Shown: one piece after another, positions 55,539 to 64,000 of the stretch
How the letters are laid out: each line of letters opens with the position of its first letter
How positions within the stretch are numbered: the first letter of the stretch is position 1
Assembly (NCBI RefSeq): GCF_001639145.1
Contig: NZ_LROY01000002.1
Span: forward strand, 652,501-716,500
Direction: 5' to 3'
Length of the DNA: 64,000 bases
Source: Microbulbifer sp. Q7
GTDB taxonomy: Bacteria; Pseudomonadota; Gammaproteobacteria; Pseudomonadales; Cellvibrionaceae
The notes under the pieces: generated by a model
Told to the model about the DNA's origin: nothing
Database searches by the model: none
Seen by the model: the letters and a program-made list of their open reading frames with translations, nothing else
Translations under genes and position numbers: made by a program

Positions 55539-56114
55539 TTAATCGAAATTCAGCGCACTGTCTTTCCAGTATTTGGTTCCCTTGAGCGTGGCCTGTAGTG
55601 CGATGCCGCTTTCCGTCAGCTGATACACCCGCATTCCATCCGCGACAACCTCGCCGCCGACGGCCACTCCCTTGTCCTGGGCTTTGGCGGCGGCATCTGC
55701 GTGGCCACCGAAGGACCAGCCGTGCTCCACAAAACGATTCATCACTGCCGGCGAGTCAAAGACAAACAGTGCACGAAAATCCTTAACACCGAAGCCGAGG
55801 CCAACGCCGACCTCGCCCATTTTCATGTAGGTACGCTCGCCGGACCCACTAACCGCAACGCCGTAGCCGGTGGACGCGCTGGCCAATAGCAGGTTGACGT
55901 TTACGTTGCTGAATACGGCGTAACCGGGCGCCTTGGCTACGTCGCCACGCAGGTCGGGTTTCAGCCGATACAGCGCATCGAGCACTTCGCGTTCGGTTTG
56001 CTGTATGTGTTGCCGCTGCTCGTCACGGGTCTGGCCGGGTGCCGCACAGGCGGCCAGCAGGAGCACCTGTATGAGCAGTGCCAGCAGGGTGCAGTATCGA
56101 AAGTGGATGGGCAT
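55539..56114 (-). CDS. YSC84/Ysc84-domain lipoprotein
   Basis: A 191-residue lipoprotein: signal peptide with lipobox LAAC (Cys23), a helical section (about 30-60) and a YSC84 (PF04366) domain with GYAVFSNVNVNLLLASASTGYGV, KMGEVGVGLGFGVKD and a conserved C-terminal beta region. The domain binds phosphoinositides in yeast; the bacterial role is unclear, probably lipid-related at the outer membrane. The frame is open to 56312, but ATG 56114 is the start that yields a signal peptide. Confidence 0.85.
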   Translation of the reverse strand: MPIHFRYCTLLALLIQVLLLAACAAPGQTRDEQRQHIQQTEREVLDALYRLKPDLRGDVAKAPGYAVFSNVNVNLLLASASTGYGVAVSGSGERTYMKMGEVGVGLGFGVKDFRALFVFDSPAVMNRFVEHGWSFGGHADAAAKAQDKGVAVGGEVVADGMRVYQLTESGIALQATLKGTKYWKDSALNFD

Positions 56115-56409
56115 GGTGTGGTCTCCGTTGGTGTCCGCAGGGCCATTGTGGCGCCTGCGCTGATCGGTAGGGTCTTGTTGGTTGTTATTGAAGCCGTGAT
56201 CAGACGGTTGTTTCGGACACCCTGGCGCGTTACGGCCAGGGTGTGCCAGCTTTTTGCTACGGTTGTGACCAGAATACCGACGAAGTAGCGGTGTGCCTGC
56301 GACCTGGCGCACAAAGATACAATGGGCGCCACTTTCGGGGCGGCGGACAAATCGGTATTCTTGCGAGCCTGAACTCTCTGGTGAACTTATCTTTCAGGAA
56401 TGAAAATCC

Positions 56410-56937
56410 ATGAATACATCGATTAAACGGGGCATTGCTGCTTCCTGTCTGTTGACCCTGATGCTGAACCTCACAGCCTGCGGTTACTTTTTATATCCGG
56501 AGCGGAAAGGTCAAACCGGTGGTCGGGTCGATCCGGTGGTGGTTATTCTGAATGGTGCCGGGCTGCTGTTCGGAATCTTGCCGGGGGTAGTTGCCTTTGC
56601 GGTGGATTTCACCAATGGCACCATCTATCTGCCGGCGGGCGGCTCTTCTGCCATTGATCGGCACATCAGCGCAGTGGATCAGGGTGACGATAACGGCAAA
56701 CTGGCGAGCCTGCTGGACAGCGGGAAGCCGGTAGTGGATCAGAGTGGACAGGCGTGGATCGAGTTGCCGCTTGATAGCGTGACCGGCGGTGCTGAAGCGA
56801 CCAATCTGGAGCAGGTGGGTGCAGCTCTGGGCGCTTACACCGGGCAGCCGGTGGCTGCCGCTGATATCGTATGGCTGCAGGACCTGGCCGCGCTGAATCA
56901 GGCGCGCGCTGCTCAGCAGGCCACTGCGGCCCGCTAA
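56410..56937 (+). CDS. Predicted lipoprotein of unknown function
   Basis: A 175-residue protein with a signal peptide and lipobox LTAC (Cys24). A conserved-looking block follows (GYFLYPERKGQTGGRVDP), then a hydrophobic segment (ILNGAGLLFGILPGVVAFAV) and FTNGTIYLP. The C-terminal half is Ala/Gln-rich. I recognise the block as widespread in Gammaproteobacteria but cannot give a function. The next gene starts three bases after its stop codon. Confidence 0.75.
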   Translation: MNTSIKRGIAASCLLTLMLNLTACGYFLYPERKGQTGGRVDPVVVILNGAGLLFGILPGVVAFAVDFTNGTIYLPAGGSSAIDRHISAVDQGDDNGKLASLLDSGKPVVDQSGQAWIELPLDSVTGGAEATNLEQVGAALGAYTGQPVAAADIVWLQDLAALNQARAAQQATAAR

Positions 56938-56940
56938 CGG

Positions 56941-58032
56941 GTGGCCCTATTGTCCGGGGCGCAGTCTGCCCCTGAGGGTGTGGCGGGCCGGGATCACCGC
57001 CGCTACGCCCAAAACCTTCTCTCTTCCGACAGGGTGCTCCCGTTTGTACGGGATCCTCGCATCGTGCATATGGGGCTGAACCGGCTTTCCCCGGATCTCT
57101 GGCTCCAGGATTGCCCCCGTTTGCCCCACTACCATCACAACAAACTGTGTGCCCGGCGCAGGCTGGGGGACAGGGTGTATGCGCAACTGCCGTCGTCTTT
57201 GCCGGCGCAGCGGGAATTGGTGGCACTGTTGGCGCAGCACCTTCGGCAGCACCACCCGATGTACCATTTCCAGTCGGGCGGCGATCTTGCGTGGCAGCAT
57301 TCGGCGGGATGTCTCCGCTGGCCTGGCCCGGCGGCCGCCATTGTGAGCGGTGAGCCGCTGTGGAACGCGAGCCTCTGGGTGGCGGATGATCTTTGTATTC
57401 TGATGCCCGGTGAGCGCGGCTATACGCTGGTTGCGGCTTCTCTGGCAGCGCCAAGTTACTGGCGGCTGGAGGAGAAAATTGGCCAGCCGCTGGCAGAAAT
57501 CCATCGGCCGGTACCGGGGTTTGCAGAAAACATCGGTGCCCAGGTCTCCCGCTTTTTTGATCACCTGTTGCCGGAGTTCCCGGTGTGGCGCGGTAACTGG
57601 TCGGTGGTGGATTCGGCGGAGCTGCTGCATCGTGGCGAGAGCAGTGAGACGGGTAGTAGCGAGACGGGTAGTAGCGAGGCGGATAGTAGCGAGGCGGATA
57701 GTAGCGAGACGGATAGTAGCGAGGCGGGTAGTAGCGAGGCGGATAGTAGCGAGGTGGATAGTAGCGAGGCGGATAATGACAATACCGAGAGAGGCCTGTT
57801 CCTGCGAGTCGAGCGTCAGTCCCTGCGGCGCCTGCCGCAAACCGGTGCGGTGGTGTTTTCCATTCGGGTGATGATTAACCCACTGGAGGATTTGCTGGGG
57901 ATGGCGGGTGTGCTCCGGCAACTGCAGGCGGCGGTAGCATCCATGTCACCGCAAGAGTCGCGCTACAAGTCCATTGCACCGTTCCGGCACCAGCTGGAGG
58001 CATTTTTCGCCGCACACCTGGCACCGTCTTGA
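56941..58032 (+). CDS. DUF3445 / heme-dependent oxidative N-demethylase-like protein with a repeat insert
   Basis: A 363-residue cytoplasmic protein of the DUF3445 family, some members of which are heme-dependent oxidative N-demethylases. Family segments are MGLNRLSPDLWLQ, ASLAAPSYWRLEEKIG, PLAEIHRPVPGFAENIG and, after the insert, LRVERQSLRRLPQTGAVVFSIR. Between the two conserved parts, residues 236-280 are nine copies of a five-residue E-[TAV]-[GD]-S-S repeat, coded by a DNA minisatellite. The family normally has only a short loop there. The start is GTG 56941, three bases after the previous stop codon; it lacks a clear ribosome-binding site and may depend on coupling. Confidence 0.82.
   Translation: MALLSGAQSAPEGVAGRDHRRYAQNLLSSDRVLPFVRDPRIVHMGLNRLSPDLWLQDCPRLPHYHHNKLCARRRLGDRVYAQLPSSLPAQRELVALLAQHLRQHHPMYHFQSGGDLAWQHSAGCLRWPGPAAAIVSGEPLWNASLWVADDLCILMPGERGYTLVAASLAAPSYWRLEEKIGQPLAEIHRPVPGFAENIGAQVSRFFDHLLPEFPVWRGNWSVVDSAELLHRGESSETGSSETGSSEADSSEADSSETDSSEAGSSEADSSEVDSSEADNDNTERGLFLRVERQSLRRLPQTGAVVFSIRVMINPLEDLLGMAGVLRQLQAAVASMSPQESRYKSIAPFRHQLEAFFAAHLAPS
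57646..57780 (+). repeat. In-frame 15-base minisatellite, nine units
   Basis: Nine adjacent units of GAGRYGGRTAGTAGC (R is A or G, Y is C or T), 135 bases in all. Units differ mainly at positions 4, 5 and 8; the last ends AATGAC. A partial unit precedes it (57634-57645). The reading frame is kept in every unit, so gain or loss of units changes loop length by five residues without a frameshift. It is coding sequence, not a CRISPR, since there are no spacers. Confidence 0.95.
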
Positions 58033-58033
58033 G

Positions 58034-59044
58034 TCATGTGGAGCGCTCTGCCTTGAAGGCTTTTGGTGACAGGCCGGTCCAGCGCCGGAACGCCTTGCCG
58101 AAGGCACTCTCGTCGCAATAGCCCAGTGCCGCGGCTATATCCACGTTGGTTTTTTCGCCTTCCCGCAGCCACTGGCAGGCATAGTGGCTGCGCACTTCGT
58201 CCTGAATCGCCCTGAAACTGGCGTCTTCTTCCAGTAGTTTGCGCCCGAGGTGGCGCGGGCTGATGCATAGCCTAGCGGCGACCTGCTCGCGGCTAAGCTG
58301 CGGTTCCTGCTGCAGCAAATGCGCCACGCGCAGTTGCAGGCTTTTGCTGGTCAGCGCCTTCAGCAGTGCGTCTGCTTCCGGCTTGAGGCGGGCCATCACC
58401 TGGCGGTCGGCGGCCACCAGCGGAATTTCCAGATCCTGCGGGCGCAGGCGAATGCCGGAGAATTCCGCATTGAACTGCACTGGTGCCTGCAGCAGTTGCT
58501 GGTACTGCTGCTGTACCGCCAGCGACGGGGTAGGGTAGGCAAACTGGACGCTCTGGGGTTGGAAGTGCCGGCCGGTCATGGCCCGGGCCTGGGCCAGGCA
58601 AATGGAAAGCACGGTTTCGACCCGCAGGCGCGCGCAGCGCAGGTAATTCGGGCGGTAACAGAAATCCACATAAAAGCTGCCGCGGCGCATTTCAAACTGC
58701 CCGCCTTCACCCAGCAGTGGGTGGTAGATCAGCAGCTGGTCGAGCGCGGCCCCCAGGTTTTTCTGTGTCATCAGCAGGTAGCCCACCAGGCCCATCTGGC
58801 TGCCCTGCATGGCCTGACCGAGCCGGATTCCCAGCAGTGGGTCCGGATGCGCTGCTTGGACGGCCAGCCAGATCGCCTCCTGCACCTGCATTGGGACGCG
58901 CTCTTCCTCGTTAATGTCGGCCAGAAGGGCCTCGGCCTCAGCGGGGAGTTTTAGCTGCAGCCGTTCCAGAGCGCTTATAATTGCGCGCGTGTAGCTTAAG
59001 GTTACGCTTCTACTGTCTCTCGTGTTCACTAGGTCTGTCCGCAA
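58034..59044 (-). CDS. AraC-family regulator (VirS/OruR type)
   Basis: A 336-residue regulator with an N-terminal Arabinose_bd-type domain (about 15-205; PMQVQEAIWLAVQAAHPDPLLG, GLVGYLLMTQKNLGAALDQL) and a C-terminal AraC DNA-binding domain (about 235-330; VAARLCISPRHLGRKLLEE and IAAALGYCDESAFGKAFRRW). No ATG lies near the expected N-terminus; TTG 59044 gives the listed frame and GTG 59029 is a good alternative. It diverges from the monooxygenase operon with a 157-base gap and is its likely regulator. Confidence 0.87.
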   Translation of the reverse strand: MRTDLVNTRDSRSVTLSYTRAIISALERLQLKLPAEAEALLADINEEERVPMQVQEAIWLAVQAAHPDPLLGIRLGQAMQGSQMGLVGYLLMTQKNLGAALDQLLIYHPLLGEGGQFEMRRGSFYVDFCYRPNYLRCARLRVETVLSICLAQARAMTGRHFQPQSVQFAYPTPSLAVQQQYQQLLQAPVQFNAEFSGIRLRPQDLEIPLVAADRQVMARLKPEADALLKALTSKSLQLRVAHLLQQEPQLSREQVAARLCISPRHLGRKLLEEDASFRAIQDEVRSHYACQWLREGEKTNVDIAAALGYCDESAFGKAFRRWTGLSPKAFKAERST

Positions 59045-59201
59045 TTAACCAGATGCTGCCCGATTATGACGACGGCGCCTCTGAATGTCACGTTATATTG
59101 ATTGCCAGTACATATTGGCAACAGGCCGATATACAAAGAGCGCGCTTGGCCCTTGCTTGAGTATCGGGCAGTGAGCTGAGAAAGAAGCCCGGAGAAGAAT
59201 A

Positions 59202-60548
59202 ATGAAGCCTTTCGCTGTGATCGGTGCCGGCCCCATGGGGTTGTGCAGTGTACGCAATCTGGCCAAGCATGGGATCCCCTGTGTCGGTTTCGAGACCCAC
59301 AGTGATGTGGGTGGGCTGTGGGATATCGACAGTCCCACCAGCACTATGTACGAGTCGGCGCACCTGATCTCGTCCAAGAAGATGACGGAGTTTGCAGAAT
59401 TTCCGATGGGGGATGATGTGGCGCTGTTCCCACATCACAGCGAATTGCGCGAATATTTCCGCGCCTACGCCCGTGAATTCGACCTCTATCGTCACTACGA
59501 ATTCGAGACCGAAGTGGTTCACTGCGAGCGCGTGGAGGACCTATGGCACATCACAACCCGCCGCGGCGGTGAAGAGCAGACACGGGTGTTCGGTGGCCTG
59601 CTCATTGCGAACGGTACCCTCCATCACCCCAATATGCCGTCGCTGCCCGGTGAATTTGCCGGTGAGCTGCTGCACTCCTGCGACTACCGCGATCCAGCGA
59701 TCTTCGAGGGCAAGCGTGTTTTACTGGTGGGCTGCGGCAACAGTGGCGCCGACATCGCTGTGGATGCCGTGCACCGCGCCAAGAGTGTCGATATCAGCCT
59801 GCGCCGCGGCTACTACTTCTTGCCGAAGTTCATCGGCGGTCAGGCCACGGATGCCCTGGGGGGGCGCATCAAGCTGCCGCGGTTTGTGCAGCAACGTATC
59901 AGCGCAGCGCTGTCCAAGCTTATGCTGGGCTCTCCGGAGCAGTACGGCCTGCCCAAGCCAGATTACAAGATGTTTGAGTCACACCCGGTGATCAACTCCC
60001 TGATTTTGCATCATATTGGTCATGGGGATATCAAGGCGCGCAGCGACGTTGCCGAGGTGGAAGGGAGTAGGGTGACCTTTACCGATGGCGCCAGTGGTGA
60101 CTACGACATGGTCCTGATGGCGACCGGCTACAAGCTGCACTATCCGTTTATCGACCGCGCGCACCTGAACTGGGAGGGGTTTGCACCGCGGCTGTATCTG
60201 AACGTGTTCCATCCGCAGTACGACAACCTGTTCCTGATGGGCATGGTGGAAGCGGCCGGACTCGGCTGGGAAGGGCGCAACCGGCAAGCGGAGATGGTGG
60301 CCCTGTACATCCGACAGCTTGCCGCCGGCGCCGCCTCTGCCCACAAGCTCCAGCGAACCAAGCAGGAAGAGGCCGCGAATCGCGCCGACGGCGGGATGAA
60401 CTACCTCGAGCTTGAGCGCATGGCGTACTACGTGCACAAGGACACCTACCTGAAGGCACTGGCCGGTCACACCAAAGACTTGCTCCGGGACCTACCTGTT
60501 GCGGATACTGGACACTTTTCAACCAGTTCGGCCGCAGCGACTCGCTGA
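59202..60548 (+). CDS. Flavin-containing monooxygenase
   Basis: NADPH-dependent FAD monooxygenase of 448 residues. The FAD loop is GAGPMG (8-13), the NADPH loop is VGCGNSGADIA (about 174-184), and DMVLMATGYKLHYPF matches the ATG-containing motif of this superfamily. Such enzymes oxygenate soft nucleophiles or ketones, including Baeyer-Villiger reactions; the substrate is unknown. It is the first gene of a rightward cluster with a BASS transporter and two SDR enzymes, opposite an AraC regulator. Confidence 0.9.
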   Translation: MKPFAVIGAGPMGLCSVRNLAKHGIPCVGFETHSDVGGLWDIDSPTSTMYESAHLISSKKMTEFAEFPMGDDVALFPHHSELREYFRAYAREFDLYRHYEFETEVVHCERVEDLWHITTRRGGEEQTRVFGGLLIANGTLHHPNMPSLPGEFAGELLHSCDYRDPAIFEGKRVLLVGCGNSGADIAVDAVHRAKSVDISLRRGYYFLPKFIGGQATDALGGRIKLPRFVQQRISAALSKLMLGSPEQYGLPKPDYKMFESHPVINSLILHHIGHGDIKARSDVAEVEGSRVTFTDGASGDYDMVLMATGYKLHYPFIDRAHLNWEGFAPRLYLNVFHPQYDNLFLMGMVEAAGLGWEGRNRQAEMVALYIRQLAAGAASAHKLQRTKQEEAANRADGGMNYLELERMAYYVHKDTYLKALAGHTKDLLRDLPVADTGHFSTSSAAATR

Positions 60549-60561
60549 GGCCACCCAGCCC

Positions 60562-61515
60562 ATGAATGTATCTAACCCGGTAGTCATCGCTTCGATCGAC
60601 AGCTTCCAAATGTCCCCGGCCGCCCTCGTCGCCCTGAATGCGGTGCTGGCATTTATGATGTTCGGGGTCTCCCTGGGGCTCCGCAAAGCCGACTTTGAGC
60701 GGGTTCTCAGGCGCCCGGTGGCGCCGCTCACCGGGCTCGTTGCACAGTTTCTGTTACTGCCCGCCATCACGTGTCTGGCTACCTGGGCATTGAACATCAG
60801 CCCCGGGCTGGCGCTCGGCATGATCCTGGTCTCCTGTTGCCCCGGGGGAACCTTTTCTAACGTGATGACCTGGATCGGGCGCGCCAATGTTGCCACCTCC
60901 GTGAGTATGACGGCTGTTTCCAGTGTGGTGGCGGTGGTCATGACGCCGTTCAATTTCGCTCTGTACGGAAGCCTGAACCCCCACACACGTGAAGCCCTGC
61001 AGGCGATTGCGCTGCCGGCAGAAAATATGGTGATGATGGTGGTGCTGGTGCTGGCCCTACCGATGGCGCTGGGCATGATTGTCGGTGCACGGCTGCCGCG
61101 CTTTGCCGCGCGCAGCGAGCCGTTTTTTCGTGCCGCGTCGCTGCTGGTGTTCCTGCTGTTCGTGGTGATTTCATTCAGCAAGCACTGGCACACGGCGCTG
61201 CAAATCGCGGGCGCGGTGCTGGTACTGGTGGTGGCCCACAATGCTCTCGCCTTCCTGATAGGCGATCTGGCCAGCCGCGCGGCGCGCCTGCCGCAGGGGG
61301 ATCGTCGCGCGGTGACCATGGAGGTCGGGATTCAGAATTCGGGGCTGGCGCTGGCGATTCTTTTCACCTTCTACCCCGAGGCGGGGGAGATGTTGGTGAT
61401 CGCCGGGTTCTGGGGCGTGTGGCACTTGGTTTCCGGCCTGTGCCTGGCGGGCTACTGGAACCTGAATCAGCGTCGTGAGGCGGTGCGTGCGAGCACCGGC
61501 GAGTGCGCCGGCTAG
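60562..61515 (+). CDS. Bile acid:sodium symporter (BASS) family transporter
   Basis: Inner-membrane protein of 317 residues with about nine or ten helices. The family hallmarks are LVSCCPGGTFSNVMTWIGRANVATSVSMTAVSS and, near the end, TMEVGIQNSGLALAILF. BASS carriers move organic anions such as bile acids, pantoate or keto acids with Na+. ATG 60562 is chosen because it follows the monooxygenase stop codon by 13 bases and opens just before the first helix; the frame is open further into that gene. It probably imports the substrate of the enzymes around it. Confidence 0.88.
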   Translation: MNVSNPVVIASIDSFQMSPAALVALNAVLAFMMFGVSLGLRKADFERVLRRPVAPLTGLVAQFLLLPAITCLATWALNISPGLALGMILVSCCPGGTFSNVMTWIGRANVATSVSMTAVSSVVAVVMTPFNFALYGSLNPHTREALQAIALPAENMVMMVVLVLALPMALGMIVGARLPRFAARSEPFFRAASLLVFLLFVVISFSKHWHTALQIAGAVLVLVVAHNALAFLIGDLASRAARLPQGDRRAVTMEVGIQNSGLALAILFTFYPEAGEMLVIAGFWGVWHLVSGLCLAGYWNLNQRREAVRASTGECAG

Positions 61516-61556
61516 GCTCCGTGTACGGCCCGTAAAACAATAAGAGCAGTGTAAAA

Positions 61557-62549
61557 ATGCGTGAACAAAGAGTTTTGATTACCGGTGCCGCCGGCTACGT
61601 GGGTGGCCAGCTCGGGTCTCTGCTGAGCGGTCAGATGCCGGTGGTGGGTGTGGATATTCAGCGGAAGGACACCCCATTCCCGTTGTTTGTCATGGATATC
61701 TGTGACGACGCGCTGGTGGAGTTGATGCGCGCGGAACGTATCACCCATGTGGTGCACCTGGCCTCGGTGGTTTCCCCGGGGCGAGACCGCGCGCGGGAAT
61801 ACCGTATTGACGTCGAGGGCACCCGCAACGTACTCGATGCCTGTATTGCCGCGGGCGTCGAGCATCTCACTCTCACCAGCAGCGGCGCGGCCTATGGCTA
61901 CCATGCCGACAACCCGGCTTGGCTCGACGAGCAGGATCGCTTGCGCGGTAACCCGGCGTTTGCATACTCGGATCACAAGCGGCGGGTGGAAGAGATGCTC
62001 GCCGACTATCGTGTGAAGCATCCCCAGCTCCAGCAGCTCATCTTCCGTCCCTGCTCCATTGTTGGCGCGACCACCAACAGCAAGATCAGTGACCTGTTCG
62101 CCGGTGGCAGTATTCTGGATCCCGGTGGCTATAACTCCGCATTCGTCTTCGTATGGGATCAGGATGTCATTGGAGCTATCGAATTCGGTGTAAAACGCAG
62201 TGCGAGCGGCATCTACAATCTGGCGGGTGATGGTGCCCTGACACCGGAAGAAATCGCGCGGCTGCTGGGCAAGCCCCTGCGGCGACCGCCGGTGTGGTTG
62301 CTGAAAACTTTACTGGGGCTGAGCTACTACCTGGGACTTGGCAATGTGCATCCGGCACAACTGATGTTCCTGCAATACCGGCCTGTGCTGCTGAATACCC
62401 GCTTGAAGACCGAGCTGGGCTATCAACCCCAGAAAACGTCCGCCGAGGCGTTTGCCTATTTCGCCCGCGAGGCTCTGAACATTCCGGTTGACGCCGACAC
62501 GGCAAGGGTCACCTTTGCCGAGCCTGCACTGGCCGGAGGGCAGCTCTGA
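61557..62549 (+). CDS. Extended SDR family NAD(P)-dependent oxidoreductase/epimerase
   Basis: A 330-residue extended short-chain dehydrogenase/reductase. The cofactor loop is ITGAAGYVGGQLG, the catalytic Ser is in LTSSGAAYGY, and Tyr and Lys are in AYSDHKRRVEE. It could be an epimerase, dehydratase or hydroxysteroid-type dehydrogenase; the substrate is not readable. Its TGA overlaps the next ATG by one base (TGATG), so the two SDR genes are coupled. Confidence 0.87.
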   Translation: MREQRVLITGAAGYVGGQLGSLLSGQMPVVGVDIQRKDTPFPLFVMDICDDALVELMRAERITHVVHLASVVSPGRDRAREYRIDVEGTRNVLDACIAAGVEHLTLTSSGAAYGYHADNPAWLDEQDRLRGNPAFAYSDHKRRVEEMLADYRVKHPQLQQLIFRPCSIVGATTNSKISDLFAGGSILDPGGYNSAFVFVWDQDVIGAIEFGVKRSASGIYNLAGDGALTPEEIARLLGKPLRRPPVWLLKTLLGLSYYLGLGNVHPAQLMFLQYRPVLLNTRLKTELGYQPQKTSAEAFAYFAREALNIPVDADTARVTFAEPALAGGQL

Positions 62550-63409
62550 TGCGCACTGGCCGGGAGGATGCTACTAAGACCTTTGTGGTGACCGGTGCCG
62601 CCGGCGGGCTCGGCTGGGCGCTGGTGAGCGCGTTGATCAAGGCGCATGGCGGCGGTTGCCGTTTGCGCTTTGCCCTGGTGGATGTGGATGGCGAGGCGCT
62701 GGCCGCTCGCAGCCGTGAACTGAAGCACGAGAATATCGACGCCGAGGTGTTTGTGGCAGACCTGTCTAGCGAGGTGGCCGTGGCGGAACTCTGCGCACAG
62801 CTGCGTGAGCGCTATCCGACGATTCACTTGTTGATCAATAATGCGGGGATTACCCACCGCAGCCTCGCGTGCCAGACATCCAACGCGGTTATTCGGCGGG
62901 TTATGGCGGTCGACTACCATGCGCCGGTCGAGCTGGCCCAGGGATTACTGGCACCGTTGCGGGCGGCCGCTGGTTGTGTGATCAATATCAGCTCCATGGC
63001 GGGCTGGATGCCCGTGCTCGGGCGCGCGGGATACTGTGCAGCGAAAAGCGCGCTGCACCAGTACTTCGAAACCTTTCGCGAAGAGGTGCGCGAGGAGGGG
63101 GTCCGGGTGCTGATGGTGTACCCCAGCTTTGTGGCCACCAACATCGATGCGAATGCGCTCTCCGGAAATGGTGGGCGAGCCCAGCACGCGCAGAGCACCA
63201 TTGGCGTGGTGCGCAGCGCAGACTGGATGGCTGAGCGTATTGTGGCCGCGCAAAGCGCCGGCAAGGAACGCCTGTTCGCGAAAGACAAAAGCCTGCTCGG
63301 AGCCTGGCTTTACCGGCTCGCGCCAGGTTTGTTCCTGCGGCAGATGGTCAAGAACTTCCGCGTAGAGCTTGAAGCGGGCCGCAAACTGGCGGAGCAGGGC
63401 GGCCAATAA
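62549..63409 (+). CDS. Classical SDR family dehydrogenase
   Basis: A 286-residue short-chain dehydrogenase. The loop VTGAAGGLGWAL binds NAD(P), NNAGITHRS is the structural motif, and NISSMAGWMPVLGRAGYCAAKSAL carries the catalytic Ser, Tyr and Lys. The C-terminal tail is basic and amphipathic (FLRQMVKNFRVELEAGRKLA), as in membrane-associated SDRs of the SadH type. It is the last gene of the monooxygenase cluster. Confidence 0.88.
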   Translation: MRTGREDATKTFVVTGAAGGLGWALVSALIKAHGGGCRLRFALVDVDGEALAARSRELKHENIDAEVFVADLSSEVAVAELCAQLRERYPTIHLLINNAGITHRSLACQTSNAVIRRVMAVDYHAPVELAQGLLAPLRAAAGCVINISSMAGWMPVLGRAGYCAAKSALHQYFETFREEVREEGVRVLMVYPSFVATNIDANALSGNGGRAQHAQSTIGVVRSADWMAERIVAAQSAGKERLFAKDKSLLGAWLYRLAPGLFLRQMVKNFRVELEAGRKLAEQGGQ

Positions 63410-63572
63410 TCCTTCCAATATCCCCTCCGGGGTTGTCATCCTCGCGTAGCCATAAAGCAACGTGGCCGCGTTCAGTGTGGCCATGCCTGCCCCGCCGAAT
63501 TTGTCGCGCACAGGCCTGACAAAAATCCTACAATGCCACGCATTCCCCCAAAGACCCGGAGGGTTTTTCGCG

Positions 63573-64000
63573 ATGCCGCTGGTCGACAGTCACTGCCACT
63601 TCGATTTTGACGCCTTTGCGCCGGATCGCGCTGAAGTCTGGGCGCGCTCTGTCGCCAACGGTGTTGGCGCGCTCATTATTCCGGGCGTGAGCATCCCCCA
63701 GTGGCGGCACCTGTTTGCACTGGTGGATTCCGAGCCCGACTGGTATGGCGCAGTGGGAGTGCACCCCTGGTGGGTAAAGGATCTGGCGCTTGCGCCGCAA
63801 CAGCTGCGGCGGGCGCTGATTGAGCGGGTGGAGCGGGAGCGGCGCCGCGGTGGCTGCGTGGCGATAGGTGAATGCGGGCTGGATGCCAACATAGACACCT
63901 CGATGGAGGCGCAGCTGGCCGTTTTTGAGGCGCACCTGATCGCCGCCAGGGAACGTTGCCTGCCGCTGATCGTGCACGTTGTGCGCGCGCATAATGAAGT
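63573..64000 (+). CDS. TatD family metal-dependent hydrolase (truncated by the window edge)
   Basis: The first 142 residues of a TatD-type protein. The N-terminal metal motif is DSHCHFDFD (His7 and His9), followed by YGAVGVHPWWV and AIGECGLDANI with the conserved Glu. TatD proteins are 3'-5' exonucleases or related deacylases. GGAGG lies about 10 bases before the ATG. The gene runs off the right edge and no stop is seen. Confidence 0.88.
   Translation, partial: MPLVDSHCHFDFDAFAPDRAEVWARSVANGVGALIIPGVSIPQWRHLFALVDSEPDWYGAVGVHPWWVKDLALAPQQLRRALIERVERERRRGGCVAIGECGLDANIDTSMEAQLAVFEAHLIAARERCLPLIVHVVRAHNE

Noticed and set aside
57646..57780. Possible CRISPR array
   Set aside because: Units are directly adjacent with no spacers and are in-frame coding sequence.
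57561..57782. Minus-strand repeat protein (Ser/Leu repeats) opposite the minisatellite
   Set aside because: Any repeat of a multiple of three bases gives periodic frames on both strands. The plus frame continues conserved DUF3445 sequence on both sides.

Overview
The window is about 64 kb of GC-rich chromosome from a Gammaproteobacterium. The evidence is ZipA beside SMC and LigA, a System I cytochrome c maturation (ccm) set, an HsbA/HsbR-like partner switch and FadE/FadD-type fatty acid genes. The overall flavour fits a marine Cellvibrionales bacterium such as Microbulbifer, but that genus guess is inference. No phage, insertion sequence, integrase or CRISPR array is visible. Genes are dense and most belong to recognisable families.

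Layout. 1-16.9 kb is a peptidoglycan and N-acetylmuramate (MurNAc) scavenging region. A rightward run encodes an S66 LD-carboxypeptidase, an NhaC-type antiporter, a fold-I PLP decarboxylase, an exported fusion of a VanX-type D-Ala-D-Ala dipeptidase with a NamZ (DUF1343) exo-muramidase, a NagX-like membrane protein, and a GlcD/GlcE/GlcF oxidase. Facing it is a leftward operon of sodium/solute symporter, BadF-type sugar kinase and MurQ etherase, diverging from a MurR/RpiR regulator. Read together: free MurNAc and stem-peptide pieces are released outside the cytoplasm, MurNAc enters through the symporter, is phosphorylated, and MurQ splits it into GlcNAc-6-P and D-lactate. GlcDEF could oxidise that D-lactate to pyruvate.

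17-25.4 kb holds a second NhaC-type antiporter, an RND efflux pump with its adaptor, an exported isoaspartyl peptidase, tRNA-Arg(CCT) and a small PA3496-like protein. 25.5-36.1 kb holds a STAS protein and a three-domain phosphatase/kinase regulator with a degenerate receiver, then ccmABCDEFG, a YigZ protein, an opposing tRNA-Val/tRNA-Asp pair and ccmHI. 36.3-45.7 kb is the housekeeping block smc-zipA-ligA, an unknown gene and fumC. 45.7-51.9 kb has two tiny membrane proteins, an AraC regulator and lipid genes (acyl-CoA dehydrogenase, SCP2-like protein, FadD). 52-58 kb has M28 and M14 peptidases, a YSC84 lipoprotein, an unknown lipoprotein and a DUF3445 protein carrying an in-frame 15-nt minisatellite. 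58-63.4 kb is an AraC regulator divergent from a flavin monooxygenase, a BASS transporter and two SDR enzymes, resembling in layout the mycobacterial virS-mymA locus. The window ends inside a TatD-family gene.

The most interesting item is the MurNAc region, in particular the dipeptidase-muramidase fusion and its translationally coupled decarboxylase. No start site, promoter or function here has been tested; all come from reading the sequence.
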